From assembly GCA_018660825.1 (NCBI GenBank), contig JABJJO010000139.1, forward strand, positions 1 through 34,187: a stretch of DNA of 34,187 nt, read 5' to 3'. A program made the position numbers and the translations under genes. This document shows positions 23,881 to 32,438 of the stretch, piece after piece. Source of the DNA: Planctomycetaceae bacterium. GTDB lineage: Bacteria > Planctomycetota > Planctomycetia > Pirellulales > Pirellulaceae. How positions within the stretch are numbered: the stretch's first letter is position 1; each line of letters opens with the position of its first letter. Below the pieces are notes generated by a model. The model saw only the letters and a list, made by a program, of their open reading frames with translations. It was not told the origin of the DNA and made no database searches.

Positions 23881-26169
23881 TTAGTTTTGTGTAATCGCTT
23901 CATCGAGATTCAATATTGTGTTCATTATTAATGTTAATGCCGCAAGTTCGCTGATGTCATAGTCTTGATTATATGGTGATGCGCCGATAGAGAGCAGTTT
24001 TTTTGCCGAATCAAGGTCGGCTGCAAAATCGGCTATATACGCGTCGTAATCATTCATTAACACAGTGAATTCATCGCCGGTTGGCTTACGGCTTGTTATT
24101 CGTTGGAAACCAGATACCACACGGGTGGCTGCAGTGACGGTTGTGTTTGCGAGTTCGCGTTGGGCAAGTAATCTCGCAGTTTCCACAAACGTGATATTGT
24201 TCATCATTGTGAGCGCTTGCAGTGGTGTATTAGTTTGATCGTTACGGACAATGCAGGTTTCACGAGAAGAGGCGTTGAACGCCATCATTGTTGGGGGCGG
24301 AACCGTTCGCCGCCAGTAGGTATACATGCTGCGGCGATAAATTTTGGCCCCCTGATCTTGTTGGTAAGCAGCATTGGAAATGCTTCTCCAAATTTGCGGG
24401 GGCATGTAAGGTTTGACTGAGGGTCCACCGACATCTTCGACCAACAGTCCGCTGTTAAAAAGCGCAGCATCCCGAATGGCGTAGGGAGAAAGCCGTTTGC
24501 GAGGGCCTCGTGCAAGCAGTTTGTTTTCTGGGTCTTGTTGTTCAAGTTCCGCCGAGGCCGCCGAGGATTGCCGATAAGTATCGCTAGTGACAATCAATCG
24601 GTGCATTGCTTTGACGTTCCAATTCTGAGCAACGAACTCGGTTGCCAGCCAATCTAATAACTGCGGGTGACTTGGGTATTCACCTTGAACACCAAAGTTC
24701 TCGCTTGTTTTGACTATTCCTGTGCCAAAGAAGTGTTGCCAAATACGGTTGATGGTGACACGAGCGGTCAGTGGGTGATCGGCACTGGTCAACCATTGGG
24801 CTAAGCCTAATCGATTGCGAGGCCATTGTGGATCCCACCCACCGATTGCCTGAGGGATCGCGGGTGTTAGTTTCTCCGACTTCTGAGGTTGATCATACTG
24901 GCCTCGGTTAAGTAAGTATGTATCGCGTGGATTCTCCAATTCGTGCAGGACCATTACGGTTTTCGGGCTACCGGATTGTGGTCGGGGAACGGACGTTTGT
25001 ACAACTTGAATTTTCACAGGGTCGGGAACAATAAAAATTGTTTGGGCAGTTGTTAAATGTGGCCAAGTCGCTGGTACAGCAATGAAGGGCGGACTGTTGC
25101 CATTATTAGGCCCTAACCCTGCCTCAGCGATATTATTGAAAAAAGCAAACAACTCGTAAAACTCGCGTTGTTCGATTGGGTCGTATTTATGGTTGTGGCA
25201 GCGCGAGCAGTTTAAGGTTAATCCTAAAAACATGGTGCCCATCGTTTCTACTCGGTCGGCGACATATTCGACAATCCACTCGTCTGGGATGGATCCACCC
25301 TCGGAATTGATACGGTGATTACGATTGAATCCGGTGGCGACTTGCGTGTAAAAATCGCGATTGGGTAATAAGTCGCCGGCCATCTGCTCGGTGATGAATT
25401 GGTCGAAGGGCATGTTGGTGTTGATTGCTTGAATGAGCCAATCTCGCCAGACCCACATGTAACGGAGCCGATCATTTTGATATCCATCGGTGTCGGCGTA
25501 GCGTGAGGCTTCGAGCCAATCGAGTGCCATATGTTCGCCGTAGCGTGGATCGTTTAAGAGACGATCCACGGCTTGTTCATAAGCAGCGGGACTCGGGTCT
25601 GCCATAAATTGTTCGAGGTCTTGTTTACTGGGTGGCAGACCGATTAGATCAAAAGTCACGCGCCGTAAGAGAGTTGCTTTGTCGGCTCTTTTTGCGGGCG
25701 TAAGATTTTCTTGTTCAAGTCGAGCATGGATAAATTGGTCAATTGCATTGGCGGCTTGATCCTTCTTTTTTGAAGTAGGTACGGCGGGTCGTTGGGGCGG
25801 AACAAAAGCCCAGTGTCGGTCGTCGGTGGGCCAAGGGGCCCCCTGCTCTATCCAGAGGATGAGGGTTTGTCGATCTTCCGTTCGGAGGATGCGTTTTGAA
25901 TCTGGAGGTGGCATTCGTACGTCGGGATCGTTGCTAGTGAGGTGTTCAAGCATAGCCCCATCGGTGAGTACTTTTAATTCGAAAACGGACGCACGCAGGT
26001 CAAGTCGCAATTCAGATTCTCGTGCCGTATCATCTGGGCCGTGGCAGTGATAGCAAGAGTCCGAGAGGATAGGCTTGATGTCACGAGAGAAACTCAGCGG
26101 GGCTGCCGACATAGCAGATGAAGTCATTGTGGCAATGACAACAAGGCAAATTGTATTAAAACGTGACAT
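23881..26169 (-). CDS. DUF1549/DUF1553 planctomycete-type cytochrome (PSCyt1)
   Basis: The protein has 762 residues. A short signal peptide (about 5-22, 'MSAAP') is followed by the planctomycete cytochrome C region with CYHCH at 39-43 and a VRMPPPDSK loop (84-92) carrying a likely Met ligand. DUF1549 (about 140-345) has LEASRYADTDGYQND and a second CxxCH, CSRCH at 321-325. DUF1553 begins near NRLGLAQWL (452-460) and holds NRIWQHFFG, LDWLATEF and NDQTNTPLQALTMMN. It is shorter than many family members (about 900-1,100), because no extra binding domain sits between the first haem and DUF1549. Haem attachment implies periplasmic electron transfer; the donor and acceptor are unknown. It is the first gene of the seven-gene run. 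No clear ribosome binding site precedes ATG 26169. Confidence 0.92.
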   Translation of the reverse strand: MSRFNTICLVVIATMTSSAMSAAPLSFSRDIKPILSDSCYHCHGPDDTARESELRLDLRASVFELKVLTDGAMLEHLTSNDPDVRMPPPDSKRILRTEDRQTLILWIEQGAPWPTDDRHWAFVPPQRPAVPTSKKKDQAANAIDQFIHARLEQENLTPAKRADKATLLRRVTFDLIGLPPSKQDLEQFMADPSPAAYEQAVDRLLNDPRYGEHMALDWLEASRYADTDGYQNDRLRYMWVWRDWLIQAINTNMPFDQFITEQMAGDLLPNRDFYTQVATGFNRNHRINSEGGSIPDEWIVEYVADRVETMGTMFLGLTLNCSRCHNHKYDPIEQREFYELFAFFNNIAEAGLGPNNGNSPPFIAVPATWPHLTTAQTIFIVPDPVKIQVVQTSVPRPQSGSPKTVMVLHELENPRDTYLLNRGQYDQPQKSEKLTPAIPQAIGGWDPQWPRNRLGLAQWLTSADHPLTARVTINRIWQHFFGTGIVKTSENFGVQGEYPSHPQLLDWLATEFVAQNWNVKAMHRLIVTSDTYRQSSAASAELEQQDPENKLLARGPRKRLSPYAIRDAALFNSGLLVEDVGGPSVKPYMPPQIWRSISNAAYQQDQGAKIYRRSMYTYWRRTVPPPTMMAFNASSRETCIVRNDQTNTPLQALTMMNNITFVETARLLAQRELANTTVTAATRVVSGFQRITSRKPTGDEFTVLMNDYDAYIADFAADLDSAKKLLSIGASPYNQDYDISELAALTLIMNTILNLDEAITQN

Positions 26170-26250
26170 CGCATTATTTTAACACGTAAATAGTAGTTGT
26201 CAGCTGTATTTGAAGGTATGAATGGAATTTGCCATGGTGAAATTGTCCCT

Positions 26251-26279
26251 ATTCTGAGCCGCAGTCACATTGACGCCAA
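26251..26279 (-). promoter_or_regulatory. Weak candidate promoter for the seven-gene minus-strand operon
   Basis: On the minus strand TTGGCG (26279-26274), 17 bases, CAGAAT (26256-26251), each matching four of six consensus bases. It would give a leader of about 75 bases before ATG 26169. It lies in the 278-base divergent gap that must hold the operon promoter. Confidence 0.2.
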
Positions 26280-26328
26280 GTCAGGTTGCGGCGAGCACCT
26301 TCGTTATACGGATTTGGCAGTGTTTGAT

Positions 26329-26358
26329 TTGAACTCCTCAGGTTTTATTTAGTCTAAT
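26329..26358 (+). promoter_or_regulatory. Candidate promoter for the YncE/phosphoesterase fusion gene
   Basis: TTGAAC (26329-26334), 18 bases, TCTAAT (26353-26358), five of six and four to five of six consensus bases. The start would be near 26365, about 83 bases before ATG 26448. Confidence 0.3.
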
Positions 26359-26447
26359 GCCTATGTTAGCAGCAATAGTGTAAACTGATTGTCTCTGTTT
26401 TGGTGGAACTCAAGGAAAAAGAACACTCGCTATTTGGAGTAGTATTG

Positions 26448-29400
26448 ATGAATATTTGTTCCTTAAATTTGCGTTATTTGGCACTTTTCTTATTCGTAAT
26501 TGGCACTGCAAACGCACAAGAATTACCGAAACCGATTTCCCATTGGCAATTGAATTCTCAGACGGTTCAAGGCAAGAAGCTCAAGGCAATCGTTGGTCTC
26601 GATGGCGATTTGACCTTCGCTCCTCGCTTTATGAAGGATGGCCTCGGCCAATCGGCGTTGTTTGAAAATGAAAGTGATCGCTGTGTATTAGCCTCGGATT
26701 TCAATGACGTTAAAACACAATTGCCGACGTCGGCGATGACGGTTGCCGCCTGGTTTAGTGTTGATACTCGGCAACCATGGGGCGGAATTATCAATGTACT
26801 TCAAGATAACGGTAATTATGAAAAGGGGTGGTATCTAGGGTATGGAGAAGAGACGTTTACCTTTGGACTAGCGACAACCGGCGCTGATGATGGCGATGGT
26901 ATCATTAGCTATTTTGCAGCAAAAACGCATTATGAAGTTGGGAAACTGTATCACGTCGTTGCCACGTTCGATGGCAAAATAACAAAAATCTATGTCAATG
27001 GAAAACTTGAAACGACAGAGACCTCACAGCACGGGGAAATTCTCTATCCCCAAAAAGCTCCGTATGTTATCGGGTCCTATGTCGACGATGATGAAACCCA
27101 TCCGCATCATGGGCGGATTCGCGAAGTAAAAGTGTTCACTGAAGCTGTCAGCGTAGCTTGGGTCCAGCAGGAATTTGAAAAGCAGGCAGCGTTAGCTTCG
27201 GAAGCGGCTAATGCAGCAGAGCGGCAGTTGGAATTGGCGCTGCTTCCCTATTTGCACGTCGTCGACGATCGCAATGTAACGATCATGTGGGATACAAACT
27301 TACTCGCATCTTCACAGGTACATTATGGAGTGACTTCAAAATGCGAATTGTTAGCAACCGCCGCGGACGAGCGAATTCATGAAGTTCGACTTGCGGATCT
27401 TAAAACGGGAATGCAGTATTTCTATTTCGTTGAATCAACGACCGCTGGTGGTCAAAAGTTGACATCAGATGTAGCCAAGTTCACTATTCATTTAAATCAA
27501 GGAGTACCGTCGGCAATGGTCAGCGTGGTGAATCGATCAACATTGCCGACAGGACGAAGGATTAGCCCAGTGGGTGACCTCATTACGTTTTCAGGACGCC
27601 CGGTAGATATTGAAACGAGCCGAGATGGTAAGCACGTTTTCATTAAAGATAAATCATCGTTGCGAGTGGTAGATGCAGTGACATTTGAATTGGTGGATAG
27701 CGTAACAATTAAAGGTGGAGCGTCGCTGTATGGTTTGGCGAGTGGTAACGATGGGCGGGTCTATTATTCGGATACGAAAAACCTAGTTCACATTTACCGC
27801 CTTAATGATCAATTTAAGCTTGAAACGCTGGAGCCCATCACTTTGCCATCAGGATCGTTTCCCTGTGGCCTATCTATTTCCGATGATGGTAAACAGTTGT
27901 TCGTATGTTTATCAAAGAAGAACTCGTTGGCCGTTGTCGAATTAGCAACGGGCAAAACAAAAAAGGAAATTGCTCTTGGTGTTGCTCCGTTTGACGTCGT
28001 GCAAGTCGGAGAACAATTGGTCGTGTCAAATATCGGTGGGCGACGTGCGGTGGATGGTGACAAGACAGCACCCTCAGGTGGGACAGAAACGGTTGTCGAT
28101 AAACGAGGAATTGCCAACACAGGCACCGTGTCGATTGTTTCACTGAAAGACTATGGCGTTACGAGTGAGATTACCGCTGGATTACATCCTTCGGTCATCG
28201 AAAATGTTGAGGGCACCGCGATGGTGTGTAACACAAATGAAGATTCGTTGGCAATTGTCGATTTGGCAAAAATCAGTTTGCAAATGATGGATGTTAAACC
28301 CGATGCACGTTTGGCGTTTGGTTCGATGCCAAGTTGTGTACGTTGGATCCCCAAAAAAGGATTGTTGATGGTGACACTAGCAGGGAATAATGCAGTCGGC
28401 ATCTATCAGAAAACAGCAGCGGGCGCTTTTGATTGCATTGGCCATATCCCCACCGCTTGGTATCCAGCGGGTCTAGCATTCAACGACGACTATTTGTTTG
28501 TAGCAAACGTCAAAGGTTTTGGATCGCGTTTTGGTGAAGTTGGAGGCAAGAAGGGTCACAATAGTCACGAGCACCAAGGAGTCGTACAACGTATCGCATT
28601 TGCCGATATTCTAATTGAAGTCAACCGGACGGCATGGTCTGCTCAAGTCGCCAAAAACTCAAAATTCTCGCAGATCCTACGTAATCAAATGTTGTCCGAA
28701 GATGGTGAGGACGTGGCGGCGGTACCGATTCCTGAGAAATTAGGTCAACCGAGTGTTTTCAAACATGTTATTTATGTAATCAAAGAGAATCGCACGTTTG
28801 ATCAGGTGTTCGGTGATTATAAAAAAGCGCGTAGTGCTGCGAGGTTGTGCGTCTTTCCACGCGAAGTCACACCAAATCATCATGCCTTGGCAGATCGATT
28901 TGGGATCCTTGATAACTATTATTGCAACGGTGTGAATTCTGCCGATGGCCATTCATGGGCAACTGAAGGAAATGTAACTCCCTATCTGGAACGCGCTTTT
29001 GGTGGGTTTAGTCGTAGCTATACATTTGGTGATGACCCGATTACATATTCTTCAAGCGGATTCGTTTGGGATCATGTATTGGCTGCTGGACTCTCTTTTC
29101 GTAATTATGGTGAGATGAATTATTCATCCACCCCAAATGGGATCAAATATCATGAAATCTATCGCAAATTCCGCGCTGGTGAGGAGATGGTGTTTGGCCA
29201 GAATATTGGTGTGGAACGACTGCGCAAATATTCTTCACCAACATATCCGGGGTGGAATATGGAAATTCCTGATGTGTTGCGGATGTCGCGATTTATCAAG
29301 GAGTTTCGCGAATATGAGAAACAGGGTACGTTCCCGAATTTTAGCATTGTCTATTTGCCACAAGATCATGCAGGTGCAGGTGGCGTTACGAGTGCGGCTC

Positions 29401-29984
29401 ATTTGGCAGATAACGACTTAGCATTAGGTCAATTGGTTGAAGTCGTCAGTCATTCAAAATTGTGGAAGGACACGGTTATTTTTGTCAATGAAGATGACCC
29501 GCAAGCAGGTTGGGATCATGTTGATGGGCATCGTTCGATTTGTCTTGTTGTCAGTCCTTATAACAAACCCGGAGTGAACCATCATTTCTATAACCAAACA
29601 TCGGTGTTACGCACGATGTTGCATATTCTGGGACTTCCGCCCATGAATCAACAGGATGCCTCGGCACCCTTAATGCGAGAGTGTTTTCAAGCTGAACCTG
29701 ACTTGACGCCCTACGAGCCTCTGAGTTCGGAAGTGGCAATCAATCAGACACCGCCGCCACAAAATCAGTGGACAAGTCAAGAAAAGCATTGGCGAGAAGT
29801 GCTGGCGACAGTGCCTATTATACGGACTGGGATGAAAACCGAGGAAGATGAAGACAATCTAAATCGTTTCATCTGGCATGACGTAAAGGGTTGGAAGACA
29901 CCATATCCGGTGAAATTGTCTGGAGCTCACGGTCGGGGGTTGAAGCAACTGCAATTAGTTTTCGGTGACACGGATGAAGATTAG
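26448..29984 (+). CDS. LamG + FnIII-like + YncE-type propeller + alkaline-phosphatase/phosphoesterase fusion
   Basis: The protein has 1,178 residues. After a signal peptide (about 7-23, 'TANAQE') comes a LamG/concanavalin-like domain (about 28-232). A purple-acid-phosphatase-type FnIII-like domain follows (about 265-350, 'NVTIMWDTNLLASSQVHYG'), then a YVTN/YncE-like beta-propeller (about 385-745). A C-terminal phosphoesterase domain of the PF04185/alkaline phosphatase clan has IKENRTFDQVFG (Glu780, Asn781), ADGHSWATEGN, LPQDHAGAGG, FVNEDDPQ and DHVDGHRS (1023-1030, metal-ligand Asp and His). The propeller-plus-phosphoesterase pairing is a known bifunctional YncE/alkaline phosphatase family; the N-terminal LamG is an added module. 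A secreted phosphomonoesterase or phosphodiesterase role is likely. GGAG at 26436-26439, 8 bases before ATG 26448, fixes the start over the upstream TTG 26400. The gene is convergent with DUF1501, 10 bases apart. Confidence 0.88.
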   Translation: MNICSLNLRYLALFLFVIGTANAQELPKPISHWQLNSQTVQGKKLKAIVGLDGDLTFAPRFMKDGLGQSALFENESDRCVLASDFNDVKTQLPTSAMTVAAWFSVDTRQPWGGIINVLQDNGNYEKGWYLGYGEETFTFGLATTGADDGDGIISYFAAKTHYEVGKLYHVVATFDGKITKIYVNGKLETTETSQHGEILYPQKAPYVIGSYVDDDETHPHHGRIREVKVFTEAVSVAWVQQEFEKQAALASEAANAAERQLELALLPYLHVVDDRNVTIMWDTNLLASSQVHYGVTSKCELLATAADERIHEVRLADLKTGMQYFYFVESTTAGGQKLTSDVAKFTIHLNQGVPSAMVSVVNRSTLPTGRRISPVGDLITFSGRPVDIETSRDGKHVFIKDKSSLRVVDAVTFELVDSVTIKGGASLYGLASGNDGRVYYSDTKNLVHIYRLNDQFKLETLEPITLPSGSFPCGLSISDDGKQLFVCLSKKNSLAVVELATGKTKKEIALGVAPFDVVQVGEQLVVSNIGGRRAVDGDKTAPSGGTETVVDKRGIANTGTVSIVSLKDYGVTSEITAGLHPSVIENVEGTAMVCNTNEDSLAIVDLAKISLQMMDVKPDARLAFGSMPSCVRWIPKKGLLMVTLAGNNAVGIYQKTAAGAFDCIGHIPTAWYPAGLAFNDDYLFVANVKGFGSRFGEVGGKKGHNSHEHQGVVQRIAFADILIEVNRTAWSAQVAKNSKFSQILRNQMLSEDGEDVAAVPIPEKLGQPSVFKHVIYVIKENRTFDQVFGDYKKARSAARLCVFPREVTPNHHALADRFGILDNYYCNGVNSADGHSWATEGNVTPYLERAFGGFSRSYTFGDDPITYSSSGFVWDHVLAAGLSFRNYGEMNYSSTPNGIKYHEIYRKFRAGEEMVFGQNIGVERLRKYSSPTYPGWNMEIPDVLRMSRFIKEFREYEKQGTFPNFSIVYLPQDHAGAGGVTSAAHLADNDLALGQLVEVVSHSKLWKDTVIFVNEDDPQAGWDHVDGHRSICLVVSPYNKPGVNHHFYNQTSVLRTMLHILGLPPMNQQDASAPLMRECFQAEPDLTPYEPLSSEVAINQTPPPQNQWTSQEKHWREVLATVPIIRTGMKTEEDEDNLNRFIWHDVKGWKTPYPVKLSGAHGRGLKQLQLVFGDTDED

Positions 29985-29994
29985 TGGATACGTT

Positions 29995-31440
29995 CTATAG
30001 TCCGATGATTGGTTTGCCTAAGCAGATGTCACGTCGGATGTTTTGGAAGTTGTCATCATATTGTTCAGTTGTATCTACACCCAAATGATGAAACATCGTG
30101 GCCGCTAGGTCGGCAGGTGAAACTGGGTTGTCAGCAACATAGCCTCCGTCATCCGTTGTCCGGCCGTAGACTCGTCCGCCGTTTACTCCACCTCCTGCCA
30201 TTAGAGTTGTAAATGCATGTGGCCAATGGTCACGCCCCGTTTTCAGAGTCATTGCATTTTGAGAGAATTGTCCGATTTTGGGCGTTCGACCAAATTCGCC
30301 GGTAGCGACGACCAGTGTTGAATCCAGTAGTCCACTGTCACTTAAGTCCTCAATGAAGGCTGAGAACGCTTGGTCAAACAGTGGGCATAGCGGGTCTTTG
30401 AGTTTGGCAAAGTTATCGTGATGTGTATCCCACAGGGGAGAACGTTTATCGTGTTTGCTCTCGTGGTCAAAATTAACGGTGACTAAAGAGATGCCAGATT
30501 CGATAAGTTGTCGCGCTAGTAATAGGCTTTGTCCAAAAGTGGTTTGTCCATATCGCTCGCGACGTTTTGGGGGTACTTTCTGCAGATCCAACGCTCGGCG
30601 AAAACCTGGTTGATGCAGCATTGAATAGGCTCTATCAACATGTTCGGAATAGGTTTTAGCGGGTAATCCGAATCCAGCCTTGATGGCTTGTTGCTGTTTC
30701 TCGAGTTCCTGAAGTAAGTTTCGACGCTGTCCTAGTCGTTGAGCATCGACAAAGGGGAGAGTTTGAAATCCGGGTACCTTGAAGTCGGTTTCACTTGGAT
30801 CGCATTGAATGACAACAGGGTCAAATTCATCTCCCATTCGTCCACCCGATTGACCGGCGATACGTTTGCTTTGGCCAATGAATTGGGAATACAAAGGTAG
30901 GACGATGGAAGGTGGTAATTGATTGGCAGGAGTTTTATATCGCGATACGAGCGAGGCGATACTGGGCCAATCTTCGGGAGTGGCTTGATCGGTGGTGGGA
31001 GGGCCAAAATATTCTCGACCAGTATACATTTCGCTGCAGGCGGGGCCATGGACTGGCATCCTGTGCTGCAGCGATCGGAGTAGTGTGATTTTGTCCATCT
31101 GCGAGGCGAGTTGCGGTAAGTGTTCACATATTTGGATACCAGGAACTTTGGTAGAGATTGGTTTAAAATCTCCCCGGACTTCGGCGGGCGCGTTGGGTTT
31201 CATGTCCCACAAATCTATGTGACTTGGACCGCCGAACAAAAAGATAAAGACACAAGCATGGTGTTTTCCTTGGTAGTCAGATTGATTTTCATTGTTTTCA
31301 GAATTAGCTCGCAGTTGTTGGAGCTCGAACGAATTTAAGCCGAGCATGCTGACGCCGCCAATCTGCAACAGCTGGCGTCGATTTAGCGACGCATGCGTCT
31401 TCATCGATGTGCGATTAGATTGAGAAAATGAGGTGTTCAT
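29995..31440 (-). CDS. DUF1501 protein with Tat signal (second copy)
   Basis: The protein has 481 residues. A LNRRQLLQIGGVSMLGL twin-arginine signal lies at about residues 19-35. DUF1501 motifs include FIFLFGGPSHIDLWDMKPNAP, GIQICEHLPQLASQMDKITLLRS, MYTGREYFGPP, VNFDHESKHD, LVVATGEFGRTPKIGQ, GRDHWPHAFTTLMAGGGVNGG and SPADLAATMFHHLGVD. This is a different DUF1501 subgroup from the 22426-23877 copy, closer to those with a 'GEFGRTPKI' motif. No DUF1549/DUF1553 gene lies next to it, which is unusual for the family. ATG 31440 (AGG upstream) is preferred; ATG 31398-31404 and TTG 31446 are alternatives. Its upstream region holds nested inverted repeats at 31453-31491. Confidence 0.9.
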   Translation of the reverse strand: MNTSFSQSNRTSMKTHASLNRRQLLQIGGVSMLGLNSFELQQLRANSENNENQSDYQGKHHACVFIFLFGGPSHIDLWDMKPNAPAEVRGDFKPISTKVPGIQICEHLPQLASQMDKITLLRSLQHRMPVHGPACSEMYTGREYFGPPTTDQATPEDWPSIASLVSRYKTPANQLPPSIVLPLYSQFIGQSKRIAGQSGGRMGDEFDPVVIQCDPSETDFKVPGFQTLPFVDAQRLGQRRNLLQELEKQQQAIKAGFGLPAKTYSEHVDRAYSMLHQPGFRRALDLQKVPPKRRERYGQTTFGQSLLLARQLIESGISLVTVNFDHESKHDKRSPLWDTHHDNFAKLKDPLCPLFDQAFSAFIEDLSDSGLLDSTLVVATGEFGRTPKIGQFSQNAMTLKTGRDHWPHAFTTLMAGGGVNGGRVYGRTTDDGGYVADNPVSPADLAATMFHHLGVDTTEQYDDNFQNIRRDICLGKPIIGL

Positions 31441-31452
31441 GGGCAACCTGCG

Positions 31453-31491
31453 TTTTCACAGCTTGAATATTCAAGTTGATGTTTGTGAAAA
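31453..31491. repeat. Nested inverted repeats upstream of the second DUF1501 gene
   Basis: An outer pair TTTTCACA (31453-31460) / TGTGAAAA (31484-31491) is perfectly complementary and encloses a perfect 14-base palindrome CTTGAATATTCAAG (31462-31475). It lies 13-51 bases before ATG 31440, within the expected leader or operator. A TATAAA-like -10 on the minus strand lies further upstream at 31520-31515. The element could be a repressor site or a 5' UTR hairpin. Confidence 0.5.
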
Positions 31492-31574
31492 GTAACGACA
31501 GTTTATTACCTATATTTATACCATTGCCCCACAGCGACAATGTTATTCTCTGGTTCGGATTAACCATCGCGCAT

Positions 31575-31610
31575 AAAAAACGTGCCAGATAATTGTTTAT
31601 CTGACACGTT
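31575..31610 (-). terminator. Intrinsic terminator of the redoxin-like gene
   Basis: In minus-strand RNA a 14-bp stem (31610-31597 with 31592-31579, one G-U pair) closes a 4-base loop and is followed by six U residues (31580-31575). It sits 28 bases after the stop of the redoxin-like gene. On the plus strand the flanking sequence lacks an equivalent long T tract, so the terminator is directional. Confidence 0.8.
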
Positions 31611-31637
31611 TATATTGAACGCAATAGCGTAGTCTTC

Positions 31638-32204
31638 TTAGTTTAAAATCTTTGAAAGATCTTTAACGACAGCATCTACGTTGACATCTTTGCCAACTTT
31701 AAATGCGTGGCTAGCTTGGACCTTGAGGCCCTTTGCCAAAATGATCGTGACTTCAACATCGGCATTTAAACCGTAATTGTCAGGACCATTTTCATGTTCG
31801 TTTGGCAAAACAAATGGTACATTCTTAGCTTTTGATTTTCCAGCTAATTCTTTCGCACCTTTTGTAGCCGAACGTTTATCGTCGCCAAGGTAGTTTACGA
31901 ACGCTCGCAGTTCCTTTTTGCTGTTCTTTGAAATCGCAGCATCAAGCTGATCGATCAAGTTTACAACTTTAGCATCTGTGGAACGAGTAAATACCATGAC
32001 TTGTGGACGTCCGCCATTTTTACAGCGATAGCACAAGTTTCGTCCAATGGAGACACCATCGGTATCTGCACCAGCAATTTTTTCTACAAAAAATGCACCG
32101 ACGGAGGTGCCGCTTTGAAGTCCGCTTTTGACTTCTTCAGCTGAAACAACCGTAGTACCAAGAATCATGACAGCCGCAACTGCACAAGCAACTAAACGTT
32201 TCAT
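31638..32204 (-). CDS. Secreted redoxin/thioredoxin-like protein with CYRC motif
   Basis: The protein has 188 residues. A clean signal peptide (1-22, MKRLVACAVAAVMILG..VVSAEE) precedes a small domain with CYRC at 58-61 after 'GVSIGRNL', a VMVFTRSTD strand, 'LIDQLDAAISKNSKKELRAFVNYLGD', VPFVLPNEHENGPDNYGLN, and a C-terminal VTIILAKGLKVQASHAFK hairpin. The order of strands and the position of the Cys pair at the start of a helix resemble peroxiredoxin/thioredoxin-like folds. Similar short planctomycete and verrucomicrobial proteins have the same layout. A redox role (disulphide or metal) outside the cytoplasm is inferred, not proven. AAGGAG lies 7 bases before ATG 32204. With its own promoter and terminator it is monocistronic and probably well expressed. 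Confidence 0.7.
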   Translation of the reverse strand: MKRLVACAVAAVMILGTTVVSAEEVKSGLQSGTSVGAFFVEKIAGADTDGVSIGRNLCYRCKNGGRPQVMVFTRSTDAKVVNLIDQLDAAISKNSKKELRAFVNYLGDDKRSATKGAKELAGKSKAKNVPFVLPNEHENGPDNYGLNADVEVTIILAKGLKVQASHAFKVGKDVNVDAVVKDLSKILN

Positions 32205-32294
32205 CTTTTTCTCCTTGAAAACAAAATAGTGTGTATTGTTAGATGTAGTAGACTAAGAAAAATCGTGTCTACCATCCGTTACCCGTTAGCGGTA

Positions 32295-32323
32295 AGTATA
32301 TAAGTAGCTACAGCCAAAGGCAA
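32295..32323 (-). promoter_or_regulatory. Promoter of the redoxin-like gene
   Basis: On the minus strand TTGCCT (32323-32318), 17 bases, TATACT (32300-32295). The -10 and spacing are near ideal. Transcription would start near 32288, giving a leader of about 85 bases with an AAGGAG ribosome site before ATG 32204. Confidence 0.5.
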
Positions 32324-32438
32324 GCAATAGTCTTTACTGCTTCCCCCCCATTGTAACAGCAGCTACAAGTAATAATTTGGTATCATGGTATATATCTAGT
32401 TTTTATATTTGATTGGCTGTTTAGTGGCGTTATTACCT

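Noticed and set aside
32342..32350. Run of C residues in the leader before the last cytochrome gene
   Set aside because: The run is short and isolated and does not alter a reading frame; phase variation is not supported.
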